Assembly (NCBI GenBank): GCA_964607675.1
Contig: CAZSLC010000004.1
Location: 1 to 64,000, forward strand
Source of the DNA: CAZSLC01 sp964607675
Lineage (GTDB): Bacteria > Bacteroidota > Bacteroidia > Bacteroidales > UBA932
DNA length: 64,000 bases
Reading direction: 5' to 3'
This document shows positions 26,659 to 35,542 of this stretch, piece by piece. Position 1 is the first letter of the stretch. Each line of letters opens with the position of its first letter. A model generated the notes under the pieces. The model had not been told where the DNA came from and ran no database searches. It was given only the letters and a program-made list of their open reading frames with translations. The position numbers were made by a program, and so were the translations under genes.

Positions 26659-26666
26659 TAAATTTG
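26659..26666 (+). promoter_or_regulatory. -7 promoter element for glnN
   Basis: TAAATTTG matches TAnnTTTG and lies 20 bp before the GTG start of glnN. Confidence 0.6.
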
Positions 26667-26686
26667 TAGCCCTAATAAGTACTGTT

Positions 26687-28870
26687 GTGAGTGTATTTAG
26701 AATCAAATCTCTTGAAGAATTTTCTTTTCATAAGCCGGAAAGATACTTTGTAGAAGATAAGCCTATATCAACTTTTTTTGGAAAAAATGTTTTCACTATT
26801 GAGAAGATGAAGGCATATCTCTCTTGTGATGCATTAGAAGCTCTTCTCTCTTCTATGGAAAAAGGAGTTAAAATAAATAGAATATTTGCCGATGAAATTG
26901 CTTTGGGTATGAAATCATGGGCTGTTGAAATGGGTGCTACTCACTATACTCATTGGTTCCATCCCCTTACCGACTCTACGGCTGAGAAACATGAGGCTTT
27001 TATTGACATTGATTTAAACGGCAAACCATTTGAAAATTTCAAAGGTGATACCCTTATTCAACAAGAACCTGATGCTTCGAGTTTTCCAAGTGGAGGATTG
27101 AGAAATACTTTTGAGGCGAGGGGGTATACTGCATGGGATCCCACCTCTGCCGCTTTTATTTTAGATCAGACTCTTTGTATCCCTTCAGTTTTTGTCTCCT
27201 ATAATGGGGAAGCACTTGATATGAAAATTCCTCATCTCAAATCACTTAGAGCCCTTGAGAAATCTATAATAGACCTGGCTCCACTTTTTGGAGAGCAAGT
27301 AAAGAGTATCAATGTGATGTTGGGCATTGAACAGGAATATTTTGTTGTTGATGATGCATTTGTACGGGCGAGGCCTGACCTCCAAATTTGTAACAGAACA
27401 CTGATCGGACATACGGCTGCTAAGGATCAGCAGTTAGAAGATCATTATTTTGGTGCTATTCCACAGAGGGTGATTGCCTATATGAAGGATTTTGAGACTG
27501 AGGCTTACAAATTAGGCATTCTCCTCAAAACAAGGCATAACGAAGTGGCACCTAATCAGTTTGAGTGTGCTCCGCTTTTTTGCGAAGCAAATCTTGCCTC
27601 GGATCAAAACTTAATGCTGATGATTTTGATGAGAAAGATTGCAAAAAAACACAATCTAAAGGTGATTTTTCACGAAAAACCATTTATGGGTGTCAATGGC
27701 TCTGGAAAGCACTGCAATTGGTCTATAGTTACTGATAAAGGAAAGAATCTCCTCTCTCCTGGAAAAGAGCCTCATACTAACTACTTGTTTTTAGCGATAC
27801 TATCTTCTGTATTAAAGGCTGTATATAAACACCATTATCTGATGATGGCGACTACTGCATCTTTGAATAATAGTTATCGGCTTGGTGGAAATGAAGCACC
27901 ACCTGCAATAATGTCTGTTTTTTTAGGGAGTACTCTGAGTCGAATCCTTGACGATATAGAGAATGCTAATGTTGTAGGAAATGACATCCCAAATAGTGTA
28001 AAGTTGGATATTGTCGCAAGGGTTCCAGAGATATTACCAGACAATACTGACAGAAATAGGACATCCCCATTTGCCTTTACTGGCAATAGGTTTGAATTTA
28101 GGGCAGTTGGTTCATCTGTCAATGTTGCTTCATCAATGTTTGTCCTCAATACTATCGTTGCTCAACAAATATCCGAATTTAAAAACAGGGTAGAGAAAAA
28201 GATGTTAACCTCAATTAATAAAGAAAATGCAATCCTAAACACAATTCGGGAGTTTATTATTGAGTCAAAGGATATCCGCTTCGAAGGGAATGGATACGGA
28301 GCTGATTGGATAGAGGAGTCTAAGAAAAGGGGGCTAAAGGGTTTGAAAAATGTCCCAGAATCCTATAAATCATATATTGCACCAGATACAATTTCCCTTT
28401 TCGAAGAGCAATATGTGTTATCTAAAAAGGAACTTGAGGCAAGATATGAAGTACTCAATGAGACATATACAAAGAAATTACAGATAGAAGCTCGTCTCCT
28501 TGGTGATTTAATTATTAATCATGTAATACCTACAACCATAAAGTTCCAAAATGTACTCATCGATAATGTCTTAGGAATCAAACAATTATTTGGTGAAGAT
28601 AAAAGCAAAGAGTTATGCTCTCAAGAAATTAAAATAATAGAAAAGATTTCTTCTTATGTTAATGAATTGAGGAAAGATGTACATTCTCTTATTGAAGAGA
28701 GAAAAAAAGCTAATATTATAGAAGATTTCTCTTTGAAATCAGAGATTTACACTTCAAATGTATTACCATACATGGAAATTATTCGAGAAAAAGCGGATAA
28801 ATTAGAAATGCTGGTAGATGATGAGTTGTGGCCGTTGCCAAAATATAGAGAAATGTTACTTTCAAGATAA
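26687..28870 (+). CDS. glnN: Glutamine synthetase type III
   Basis: The enzyme (727 aa) makes glutamine from glutamate, ammonia and ATP. The length and architecture are those of the GSIII family first described in Bacteroides, about 270 residues larger than GSI. Signatures seen include MGATHYTHWFHPLT, IEQEYFVVD, KTRHNEVAPNQFE, GKHCNWSI, GGNEAPPAIMS and the NRTSPFAFTGNRFE block. A C-terminal helical extension (residues about 590-727) is typical of GSIII. The start is GTG at 26687; no suitable ATG lies before MSVFRIKSLEEF. It leads a long unit with purM 7 bp downstream. Confidence 0.97.
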   Translation: MSVFRIKSLEEFSFHKPERYFVEDKPISTFFGKNVFTIEKMKAYLSCDALEALLSSMEKGVKINRIFADEIALGMKSWAVEMGATHYTHWFHPLTDSTAEKHEAFIDIDLNGKPFENFKGDTLIQQEPDASSFPSGGLRNTFEARGYTAWDPTSAAFILDQTLCIPSVFVSYNGEALDMKIPHLKSLRALEKSIIDLAPLFGEQVKSINVMLGIEQEYFVVDDAFVRARPDLQICNRTLIGHTAAKDQQLEDHYFGAIPQRVIAYMKDFETEAYKLGILLKTRHNEVAPNQFECAPLFCEANLASDQNLMLMILMRKIAKKHNLKVIFHEKPFMGVNGSGKHCNWSIVTDKGKNLLSPGKEPHTNYLFLAILSSVLKAVYKHHYLMMATTASLNNSYRLGGNEAPPAIMSVFLGSTLSRILDDIENANVVGNDIPNSVKLDIVARVPEILPDNTDRNRTSPFAFTGNRFEFRAVGSSVNVASSMFVLNTIVAQQISEFKNRVEKKMLTSINKENAILNTIREFIIESKDIRFEGNGYGADWIEESKKRGLKGLKNVPESYKSYIAPDTISLFEEQYVLSKKELEARYEVLNETYTKKLQIEARLLGDLIINHVIPTTIKFQNVLIDNVLGIKQLFGEDKSKELCSQEIKIIEKISSYVNELRKDVHSLIEERKKANIIEDFSLKSEIYTSNVLPYMEIIREKADKLEMLVDDELWPLPKYREMLLSR

Positions 28871-28877
28871 TCAAAAT

Positions 28878-30050
28878 ATGGATAAATTAAATAGATATGC
28901 TATGAGGGGAGTTTCATCCTCAAAAGAAGATGTTCACAAGGCTATTGCAAAAGTAGATAAAGGTATATTCCCAAGAGCTTTTTGTAAAATTGTGCCAGAT
29001 TATCTCTCTAATGATGATGATTATTGTTTGGTGATGCATGCTGATGGAGCTGGTACAAAGTCATCGTTAGCATATACATATTGGAAGGAAACCTCTGATA
29101 TTAGTGTTTGGAAAGGTATTTCTCAAGATGCAATTGTGATGAATACGGATGATTTGCTTTGCGTAGGGGTAACTGATAACATACTTTTGTCATCGACAAT
29201 TGGGAGAAATAAGAATTTAATCCCTGGAGAGGTGATATCTGCACTTATATCAGGCACAGAGTTTTATGTAAATAAAATGAGAGAATTGGGGATAGGTATT
29301 ACATTGACTGGTGGTGAAACGGCAGATGTTGGAGACCTTGTAAGGACAATTATCGTTGATAGTACAGTCTGTGCAAGAGTAAAACGGTCTGAGGTCGTAG
29401 ATAATTCTAATATCTCCCCTTCTGATGTAATTGTAGGCCTTGTTTCTTATGGAAAATCCAATTATGAAGATGAATACAACGGCGGAATGGGAAGTAATGG
29501 ATTGACCTCTGCGCGCCATGATGTTTTTGAAAAAGGGATTGCTCATAAATATCCAGAAAGTTATGATAACTCCATCCCATCTGATTTAGTGTATAGTGGT
29601 ACAAAGAAACTAACTGACATTGAGCCTGAAACAGGTTTAACATATGGAAAACTTGTGTTATCCCCAACTAGAACATATGCCCCTATAATAAAAGAAATAT
29701 TAAAAAAACATAGGAAGGACATTCATGGGATGATCCATTGTTCAGGGGGAGCTCAAACTAAAGTGCTCCATTTTATAGACAACCTAAAGGTCATTAAAGA
29801 TGATCTATTTCCAGTTCCGCCTCTTTTTAAAGTCATAAAGGAAGAGTCTGGTACAGAGTGGCGGGAGATGTACAAAGTGTTCAATATGGGACATAGAATG
29901 GAAATATACCTCCCAGAAGATAAGGCTCAATCAATTATAGATATCTCTAAGAGTTTTGGGGTAGATGCCAAAATAATAGGGAAAGTTGAAAAAAACGATT
30001 ACAAAGAGGTTGTTATTAAAAGTGAATTCGGAGAATTTATATATAACTAA
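28878..30050 (+). CDS. purM: AIR synthase-type protein, PurM
   Basis: The product (390 aa) is a PurM/SelD-fold protein: an N-terminal domain with HADGAGTKSS and ISQDAIVMNTDDLLCVG, LTGGETADVGD, the central MGSNGLTSARHDV, and the C-terminal HCSGGA motif. PurM cyclises FGAM to AIR in purine synthesis. The sequence diverges somewhat from the E. coli type but resembles the long form used in Bacteroidota. I chose ATG 28878 over the upstream in-frame ATG at 28818 because the latter would overlap glnN by 53 bp and add 20 residues with no family resemblance. Confidence 0.88.
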   Translation: MDKLNRYAMRGVSSSKEDVHKAIAKVDKGIFPRAFCKIVPDYLSNDDDYCLVMHADGAGTKSSLAYTYWKETSDISVWKGISQDAIVMNTDDLLCVGVTDNILLSSTIGRNKNLIPGEVISALISGTEFYVNKMRELGIGITLTGGETADVGDLVRTIIVDSTVCARVKRSEVVDNSNISPSDVIVGLVSYGKSNYEDEYNGGMGSNGLTSARHDVFEKGIAHKYPESYDNSIPSDLVYSGTKKLTDIEPETGLTYGKLVLSPTRTYAPIIKEILKKHRKDIHGMIHCSGGAQTKVLHFIDNLKVIKDDLFPVPPLFKVIKEESGTEWREMYKVFNMGHRMEIYLPEDKAQSIIDISKSFGVDAKIIGKVEKNDYKEVVIKSEFGEFIYN

Positions 30051-30055
30051 CTATT

Positions 30056-31507
30056 ATGAATAGAGTTTTAATATTTTTATTGTCACTTAATTTATTGATA
30101 GTATTTTCTTGTAAAGATGAAATTAATGATACTAATTTTATCCCTGTCATTACTAAATCTTTATATGATACCTCATCTATCAACTATATAGATTTTTCGC
30201 AATATCCAAAGGACCTATCAAAATTGCCAATTGGGATTTTCGATTCGGGTACTGGTGGTCTGACTGTTTTGGAACAGTTTCTTAAGCTTGACAATTTCGA
30301 TAATATCACTGGAGCTATTGGTAGCGATGGGATTGTTGATTTCGCGGGAGAAGATTTTGTTTATCTTGCTGATAATGCAAACATGCCATATGGAGATTAT
30401 AGTAAAGTGAATAATATCAATTTTTTAAGAGAACTTATCGTTCAAGATGCTTTGTTCTTATTGGATGACAAGTTTTATAAAAATTATACAGATAATATTA
30501 AGTATGGGAAAAAATCCCCAGTGAAAGTAATTGTAATTGCTTGTAACACAGCAACTGCCTACGGAAAGAAAGATATTGAACAGCTTCTTGAAAGAAGTGC
30601 TACAAAGGTCAAAGTGGTTGGAGTGATAGACGCTGCAGTAAATGCATTGTTTGATAAATTACAAAATAATGAGAATGTATCAGTTGGTGTACTGGCAACC
30701 CCTGGTACAATATCTTCTGGTGAATATCAAAATCAAATTAACACACTTTCTGGCAAAAGAGGGTTCACATCTAAGGTCGATATATTTACACAGAGTGGAG
30801 GTGGCTTTGCAGATGCTGTAGAAGGGGTTAGCGATGCTGTTCTTAAAGATGCAACAAAGATTAGAGATAACTATGCTGGGCCAGTGATAGGAGATAACGA
30901 TACTAACATTAATCTTAGGTTGCTCAATGTGTATAATTTTGATTTTTCAAATAATAACATATTATACGAAAAGAACGCAAAGGGACATTTTACCAAAATA
31001 CAACTAAATTCTGCTGCAAATTATGCGAGATTTTATTTAGTTTCTCTATTTGAACAACACAGAAAGAGTGAATCAAATAGTAAAATGAAATCTGTTATCT
31101 TGGGTTGTACGCATTATCCTTTTGTTATTGACACTTTATCTAAGGTAGTAGAAGAGTTGAGACATATTGGTTATAACATTGCTGAAGATTTCTTTTTCAT
31201 CGATCCTGCAAAATATACTGCGATTGAGTGTTATCAACTATTAAGGAACTCTAATAATTTAGCATTTAATACCGATGCATTTGATGTTAAGGGCTTTATA
31301 TCTGTTCCAGCATATGAGGTTGACATAAAGAATCTCAATTCAGATGGATCATTTAAAAGAACTTATAAATATGGAAGAAAGGATGGAATGGAAGTCGTGA
31401 CCACAAAATTTATCCCATTTTCAAATCGTTATATTGATGAGGATACAGAGCAACGATTGATTCACTTTGTCCCAATATCAGCTTCCTATTTACAAAAAAA
31501 CTATTAA
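30056..31507 (+). CDS. Lipoprotein with glutamate racemase (Asp/Glu racemase) fold
   Basis: This 483-residue protein begins MNRVLIFLLSLNLLIVFSC, a lipoprotein signal with cysteine 19. KDE follows immediately, resembling the K-(D/E)2 lipoprotein surface-export signal of Bacteroidota. The rest is a MurI-like racemase: IFDSGTGGLTVL (D63), EDFVYLADNANMPYGDY, the first catalytic cysteine C163 in ACNTATAYG, and the second C351 in LGCTHYPF. It is much longer than cytoplasmic MurI (about 265-290), with an insertion of roughly 90 residues (about 255-330) and a C-terminal extension. Both catalytic cysteines are kept, so activity is plausible, but outside the cytoplasm. It lies 5 bp after purM. Substrate and role are unknown. 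Confidence 0.85.
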   Translation: MNRVLIFLLSLNLLIVFSCKDEINDTNFIPVITKSLYDTSSINYIDFSQYPKDLSKLPIGIFDSGTGGLTVLEQFLKLDNFDNITGAIGSDGIVDFAGEDFVYLADNANMPYGDYSKVNNINFLRELIVQDALFLLDDKFYKNYTDNIKYGKKSPVKVIVIACNTATAYGKKDIEQLLERSATKVKVVGVIDAAVNALFDKLQNNENVSVGVLATPGTISSGEYQNQINTLSGKRGFTSKVDIFTQSGGGFADAVEGVSDAVLKDATKIRDNYAGPVIGDNDTNINLRLLNVYNFDFSNNNILYEKNAKGHFTKIQLNSAANYARFYLVSLFEQHRKSESNSKMKSVILGCTHYPFVIDTLSKVVEELRHIGYNIAEDFFFIDPAKYTAIECYQLLRNSNNLAFNTDAFDVKGFISVPAYEVDIKNLNSDGSFKRTYKYGRKDGMEVVTTKFIPFSNRYIDEDTEQRLIHFVPISASYLQKNY

Positions 31508-31513
31508 CCAATA

Positions 31514-32101
31514 ATGGAATATTCTCAAAAAATATCAATTGACGAATTGGAAATTCTCGAATTGCCCGAATTTGAAATACCAATTATAGTAGTAAGTGAA
31601 AAAGATAATGACTTCTACGAAGCTATCGAATATCTTAATAAGCAGATTATTATAGGCTTCGACACAGAAACAAAACCATGTTTTCAACCAAATGTCCCAA
31701 GAAATAAAGTGGCACTTTTGCAACTTTCTGGTGGAGATAAGTCATTTCTTTTTAGGCTACATTCATTAGGCCTTCCACCTCAGGTTTCAAAAATATTATC
31801 TGATCCAAATATCATTAAAGTTGGGGCTGCTGTTAATGACGATATAAAGGGACTTCAAGCTTATCGAAAATTCGTGGCAAGAGGGTTTGTCGATTTACAG
31901 AATCTCGTCCAAAAATATGGTATTTTAGAAAAGAGTGTAAAAAAAATGGCTGCAATTATTCTTGGTATAAAAATATCTAAAGCTCAACAACTCTCCAATT
32001 GGGAATCACCTGTGTTAAGTGGTGCTCAGTTGAAATATGCTGCTATTGATGCATGGGTATGCAGAGAAATGTTTATTGAACTTCAATCTCACTCAAAATA
32101 A
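31514..32101 (+). CDS. 3'-5' exonuclease, DEDDy type (WRN/RNase D-like)
   Basis: The protein (195 aa) consists of one DEDDy exonuclease domain. ExoI carries D50 and E52 in GFDTET, ExoII the aspartate in VNDDIKG (D109/D110), and ExoIII YAAIDAW with Y175 and D179. The spacing and KPCFQPN context resemble the 3'-5' exonuclease domain-containing proteins related to WRN and RNase D. There is no HRDC domain, so it is smaller than RNase D. It may trim DNA or structured RNA. The stop overlaps the next start by one base (TAATG). Confidence 0.88.
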   Translation: MEYSQKISIDELEILELPEFEIPIIVVSEKDNDFYEAIEYLNKQIIIGFDTETKPCFQPNVPRNKVALLQLSGGDKSFLFRLHSLGLPPQVSKILSDPNIIKVGAAVNDDIKGLQAYRKFVARGFVDLQNLVQKYGILEKSVKKMAAIILGIKISKAQQLSNWESPVLSGAQLKYAAIDAWVCREMFIELQSHSK

Positions 32102-33321
32102 TGGGAAATTTATCAAAAATTGTTTTAAAAAGCGGAAGAGACGAATCATTGAAAAGATATCATCCTTGGGTTTTTTCAGGGGCAGTAAACAAAGTAGAGG
32201 GAGAGGTGCATGAAGGGGATGTGGTTGAAGTTATTGCTGCAGATGGCACTATATGTGGGTTTGGTCACTATCAAGTTGGTTCAATTGTAGTTAGAATGTT
32301 ATCATTTTCTGATAAGAACATCCCTGAAAAGCCCTCTGTCCCACTTCAATTTTGGGTTGATAAGATAGGTAGTGCTCTTCAGATGAGAAGAGAGCTCAAG
32401 ATTATGTCAAATAAAACAAATGCATATAGACTTATACATGGGGAGGGAGACCAGCTACCAGGGTTAATTATTGATTATTATAATGGAATAGCAGTAGTGC
32501 AGGCCCATTCTGCTGGTATGTACCTATCTTTACAGAGCATCACTATGGCTCTTGAAGAGTGCTACGGAGAGCATTTGCAAGCCGTATATAACAAAAGTGA
32601 AGGGACAGCCCCCTTCAAGGCAGGTCTGGATCTGAAAAATGGCTTTCTATTCATAAAGGACGGAGCTATTTTCTCTAAAGGACAAATTCTGGAAAATGGA
32701 AATAAATTTAATGTCAATTGGAAATTGGGACAAAAAACTGGTTTCTTCCTAGACCAAAGAGACAATAGGGCATTGGTGGGTTCACTTTCAAAAGATAAAC
32801 GGGTACTCAATCTTTTTTGTTATACAGGTGGCTTTTCTATTTATGCTCTAAATAATAGTGCAAAAAGTGTCGTCTCTGTCGATTCATCGCAATTAGCGAT
32901 AGATACTTTAAATCAAAATATTGAATTAAATTTCCCAAACGGTGGAATAGATCATATATCGGTGTGTGGTGATGCTATTGATTACCTTAAAAATATTAAA
33001 AAAGGGGAGTTCGATTTGATTATTGTAGATCCACCCGCTTTTGCAAAACACAAAGGAGCCCTCAATAATGCACTTAGGGCATATAAGAGACTCAATACAA
33101 TGGCTATAGAAAAAGTTGCAAAAGGGGGTTTTGTATTTACATATAGTTGCTCTCAAGTAGTTGATAAGGAGGCTTTTTCCTTGGCGGTATTTTCAGCTGC
33201 AGCTATCTCTGGACGTGATGTAAAGATATTAAACAGACTCACACAACCTGCTGATCACCCCATAAATATATTTCATCCTGAAGGTGAATATCTCAAGGGA
33301 TTATTATTATATGTCAATTAA
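32101..33321 (+). CDS. Class I rRNA methyltransferase, RlmI-like
   Basis: The protein (406 aa) has an N-terminal PUA domain (about residues 1-80), a central RlmI-specific region, and a C-terminal Rossmann SAM domain with VLNLFCYTGGFSIYAL (motif I), SVDSSQ, IIVDPPAFAKHK (motif IV) and the cysteine in YSCSQ. This matches the RlmI family, which makes m5C1962 in E. coli 23S rRNA. The exact position modified here is inferred from the family. It is translationally coupled to the exonuclease upstream (1-bp overlap) and followed by fRMsr after 17 bp. Confidence 0.9.
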   Translation: MGNLSKIVLKSGRDESLKRYHPWVFSGAVNKVEGEVHEGDVVEVIAADGTICGFGHYQVGSIVVRMLSFSDKNIPEKPSVPLQFWVDKIGSALQMRRELKIMSNKTNAYRLIHGEGDQLPGLIIDYYNGIAVVQAHSAGMYLSLQSITMALEECYGEHLQAVYNKSEGTAPFKAGLDLKNGFLFIKDGAIFSKGQILENGNKFNVNWKLGQKTGFFLDQRDNRALVGSLSKDKRVLNLFCYTGGFSIYALNNSAKSVVSVDSSQLAIDTLNQNIELNFPNGGIDHISVCGDAIDYLKNIKKGEFDLIIVDPPAFAKHKGALNNALRAYKRLNTMAIEKVAKGGFVFTYSCSQVVDKEAFSLAVFSAAAISGRDVKILNRLTQPADHPINIFHPEGEYLKGLLLYVN

Positions 33322-33338
33322 ATAATTTATTAATTGCT

Positions 33339-33830
33339 ATGGAAGAGTTAATAGTGAACAAGGGAGACAAACAATCTGTATATACTCAGATACTTCCTCA
33401 AATAGAATCAATCATCTCTTATGAGGATGATTTTATTGCCAATCTTGCAAATGTTTCTGCAATAATAAAAGATTCGTTTGATCTTTTGTGGGTGGGATTT
33501 TACTTGGTGAAATCGAAAAGAGGGGAGAGCTCATTAGTTTTAGGTCCATTTCAAGGTCCCATTGCTTGCACCAGAATTGGATTTGGGAAAGGGGTGTGTG
33601 GGAGTGTATGGAAAGAGGGGAGTCCACTAATTGTTGATGATGTTGAGTCATTCCCTGGACATATTGCTTGCAGTTCCAGTTCCAAATCAGAAATTGTTAT
33701 CCCTCTTTTTAATAATGGTCAAATAATTGGAGTATTGGACATTGACAGTGTAAAAGTAGCCAATTTTGACGAGATAGATCTTAAATACTTGACATTAGTG
33801 TGCGATGCAATTTGTAAAAACATAAAATAG
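33339..33830 (+). CDS. msrC: Free methionine-(R)-sulfoxide reductase (GAF domain)
   Basis: This 163-residue protein is a single GAF domain that carries the three cysteines of fRMsr: C77 (IACTRI), C87 (GVCGSV) and C111 (HIACSS). The spacing of 10 and 24 residues is the same as in the E. coli enzyme (C84, C94, C118). It reduces free methionine-R-sulfoxide in the cytosol during oxidative stress. It ends the glnN-purM unit. The tRNA-Cys promoter begins inside its last codons. Confidence 0.92.
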   Translation: MEELIVNKGDKQSVYTQILPQIESIISYEDDFIANLANVSAIIKDSFDLLWVGFYLVKSKRGESSLVLGPFQGPIACTRIGFGKGVCGSVWKEGSPLIVDDVESFPGHIACSSSSKSEIVIPLFNNGQIIGVLDIDSVKVANFDEIDLKYLTLVCDAICKNIK

Positions 33831-33841
33831 TATTATCTTTG
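33811..33841 (+). promoter_or_regulatory. Promoter for tRNA-Cys
   Basis: TTTG (33811-33814), a 19-bp spacer, then TATCTTTG (33834-33841) give a complete Bacteroidota housekeeping promoter. The tRNA begins 14 bp later. The -33 box overlaps the end of msrC. Confidence 0.8.
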
Positions 33842-33854
33842 CACTCCCTAACCT

Positions 33855-33925
33855 GGTACCATGGCCGAGCGGTTAGGCAGCGGTCTGCAAAACCGCGTAC
33901 AGCAGTTCGATTCTGCTTGGTACCT
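33855..33925 (+). tRNA. tRNA-Cys (anticodon GCA)
   Basis: A full cloverleaf folds: acceptor stem GGTACCA with TGGTACC, D-arm starting GCCGAGCGGTTAGGC, anticodon stem GCGGT/ACCGC with loop CTGCAAA (anticodon GCA), and T-arm AGCAG-TTCGATT-CTGCT. The discriminator base is T, as expected for bacterial tRNA-Cys. No CCA is encoded at the 3' end. Length is 71 nt with a short variable loop. Confidence 0.96.
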
Positions 33926-33952
33926 CTTAAAATATTTTAAATATAAAAGGTA

Positions 33953-33983
33953 AAGGCTGCTTTCAAAATTGAAAAGCAGCCTT
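33953..33983. terminator. Terminator hairpin after tRNA-Cys, probably bidirectional
   Basis: AAGGCTGCTTT pairs with AAAGCAGCCTT (11 bp) around an 8-9-nt loop. The plus strand has only a weak T tail; the minus-strand exit is followed by a T-rich stretch (TTTACCTTTTAT). It lies between tRNA-Cys and the convergent DUF3276 gene and could serve both. Confidence 0.7.
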
Positions 33984-34028
33984 CGTTATTATAATTCGGT
34001 TAAGTTTTGTAATCCTATATTGTATTAT

Positions 34029-34382
34029 CTACAATTCTTCAAAGTTAACACTTGAGAATTTGGAATCGCGGTCGTTGTTTTCCTCATAAACTCTCTCAAC
34101 AACAGGGCAACGTTCTTTTATGAATGCAACCACTTCCTCAAGTCCTTGTGAAAATTTGTCAAAATCTTCTTTGTATAAAAAGATTTTGTGTTTGTCATAA
34201 ACAAATCTTCCATCTTTCTCAACTCTTCTTTTACTCTCTGTTATTGTTAAATAATAATCGTTCCCTTTTGTGGCTTTAACATCAAAGAAATAGGTCCTCT
34301 TCCCAGCTCTTACAGGCTTTGAAAAAATGTCATCTCCATTGCGATCTTGAGCTCCTGCATTTTCGATATCTTCAGAATACAT
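34029..34382 (-). CDS. DUF3276 / PUR-alpha-like nucleic-acid-binding protein
   Basis: The protein (117 aa) matches the DUF3276 family of Bacteroidota, whose domain resembles PUR-alpha (single-stranded nucleic-acid binding). The central region with KRTYFFDVKATKGNDYYLTITESKRR and HKIFLYKEDFDKF shows the beta-strand/basic pattern of that fold. A GTG at 34409 in the same frame is rejected because it lies within the -7 element TATATTTG and would not be transcribed. The ATG at 34382 gives a 26-nt leader from that box. It is a single-gene minus-strand unit divergent from nusB. Confidence 0.85.
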   Translation of the reverse strand: MYSEDIENAGAQDRNGDDIFSKPVRAGKRTYFFDVKATKGNDYYLTITESKRRVEKDGRFVYDKHKIFLYKEDFDKFSQGLEEVVAFIKERCPVVERVYEENNDRDSKFSSVNFEEL

Positions 34383-34408
34383 TTTAAATAGTTTTTTAAA
34401 TTTCTTCA

Positions 34409-34416
34409 CAAATATA
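34409..34416 (-). promoter_or_regulatory. -7 promoter element for the DUF3276 gene
   Basis: The minus strand reads TATATTTG. It lies 26 bp upstream of the chosen ATG (34382) and includes the first base of the alternative GTG, which decides the start. Confidence 0.6.
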
Positions 34417-34439
34417 AAATTAATTTCTATCCAAAAGGC

Positions 34440-34447
34440 TATATTTG
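34440..34447 (+). promoter_or_regulatory. -7 promoter element for nusB
   Basis: TATATTTG matches TAnnTTTG and lies 21 bp before the nusB ATG, divergent from the DUF3276 promoter. Confidence 0.6.
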
Positions 34448-34468
34448 CAAAATATTTAACAAAAAATT

Positions 34469-35413
34469 ATGCTCAATCGCAGATTAATACGTATTAAAGT
34501 ATTTAAAGTTCTTTACAGTGCCATTCTATCTGGCTCAAAATCAATAAATGAAGCCGAAAAGGAGCTTCTTTATTCTTGTGATAAAACGAAAGATTTGTAT
34601 TTTTTTATATTAAATCTCTCTGTCGCTTTAAAAAAAGCATCTGATAATAAAATAGAATCGGGGCTAAAAAAATTCCAACCTACAGAAGAAGAAAGAAATC
34701 CAAATAAAAAATTTTCTAATAATAAATTTACACAATTTTTGGAAGAAGATGACTTTTTTATAAAATATTGCGAAAAAAAAGGGTTGCTTTGGATAGACGA
34801 ACTTTCAATTTTTGTCAAAAAACTATATTCTACAATTTCAAATAGAGACTATTTTATCGATTATTTAAATAATCCAGAGTCATCTATGGAAGAGGATTGT
34901 AATTTGTTTATAAACATATTTACTCAAGAATGTGAAGATAATGAAGATCTTGAGCAGATTCTTGAGGACATATCAGTATATTGGATTGATGACTTATCAT
35001 TTGTTTTAATAAACATCATAAAGAATATTAATCAGTTTAAAACCAAATCTAAAATGTCCTATCCTTCCACCTTTATGAAGGATGATGATAAAGAATTTGC
35101 CATTAGTTTGCTTTCGAATACAATTGCCCACTATGATGAATATCACAATATATTTGAAGAAAATCTCTCAAACTGGGATTCAGATAGGTTAGTGGTAACA
35201 GATATAATCCTTATTGTATTAGGAATATCAGAAGCAATTCATTTCTCTGGAATACCAATAAAAGTGACAATAAACGAGTATGTTGACATATCAAAATTCT
35301 ATAGTACTCAAAATAGTAAAATATTTGTCAATGGATTACTTGATAAAATTATTCAAAAAATGGTTGAATCTGGTAAGATTGTAAAAACTGGAAGGGGATT
35401 GATTGATTCGTAG
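34469..35413 (+). CDS. nusB: Transcription antitermination factor NusB (long form)
   Basis: NusB (314 aa) binds boxA RNA with NusE (S10) in rRNA antitermination. It starts MLNRRLIRIKVFKVLYS, the usual NusB N-terminus. A long lysine/acidic-rich middle follows, and the conserved C-terminal NusB half is VTDIILIVLGISEAIHF, IPIKVTINEYVDISKFYST and SKIFVNGLLDKI. E. coli NusB is about 140 aa; the double-length form is normal in Bacteroidota. In that phylum nusB is normally followed by yajC, but here an extra AAA/PD-(D/E)XK gene separates them. Confidence 0.93.
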   Translation: MLNRRLIRIKVFKVLYSAILSGSKSINEAEKELLYSCDKTKDLYFFILNLSVALKKASDNKIESGLKKFQPTEEERNPNKKFSNNKFTQFLEEDDFFIKYCEKKGLLWIDELSIFVKKLYSTISNRDYFIDYLNNPESSMEEDCNLFINIFTQECEDNEDLEQILEDISVYWIDDLSFVLINIIKNINQFKTKSKMSYPSTFMKDDDKEFAISLLSNTIAHYDEYHNIFEENLSNWDSDRLVVTDIILIVLGISEAIHFSGIPIKVTINEYVDISKFYSTQNSKIFVNGLLDKIIQKMVESGKIVKTGRGLIDS

Positions 35414-35489
35414 TTTATTGCCTGTCTATGTATTCCACTTAATTCACTTTGATAGAGATATTAAATAATATTAAAGGGTGGTGCGTATT

Positions 35490-35520
35490 TTTGATTTTAA
35501 ATCATAAAAGACTAATTTTG
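35490..35520 (+). promoter_or_regulatory. Promoter for the AAA/PD-(D/E)XK gene
   Basis: TTTG (35490-35493), a 19-bp spacer and TAATTTTG (35513-35520) form a complete Bacteroidota promoter 22 bp before the start codon. The inserted gene therefore brings its own host-type promoter. Confidence 0.7.
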
Positions 35521-35542
35521 TGAGGTATTAAAGCTGAAGATT

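Noticed and set aside
28818..28877. Upstream in-frame extension of purM
   Set aside because: It would overlap glnN by 53 bp and add 20 residues unlike the family; the ATG at 28878 is 7 bp after glnN.
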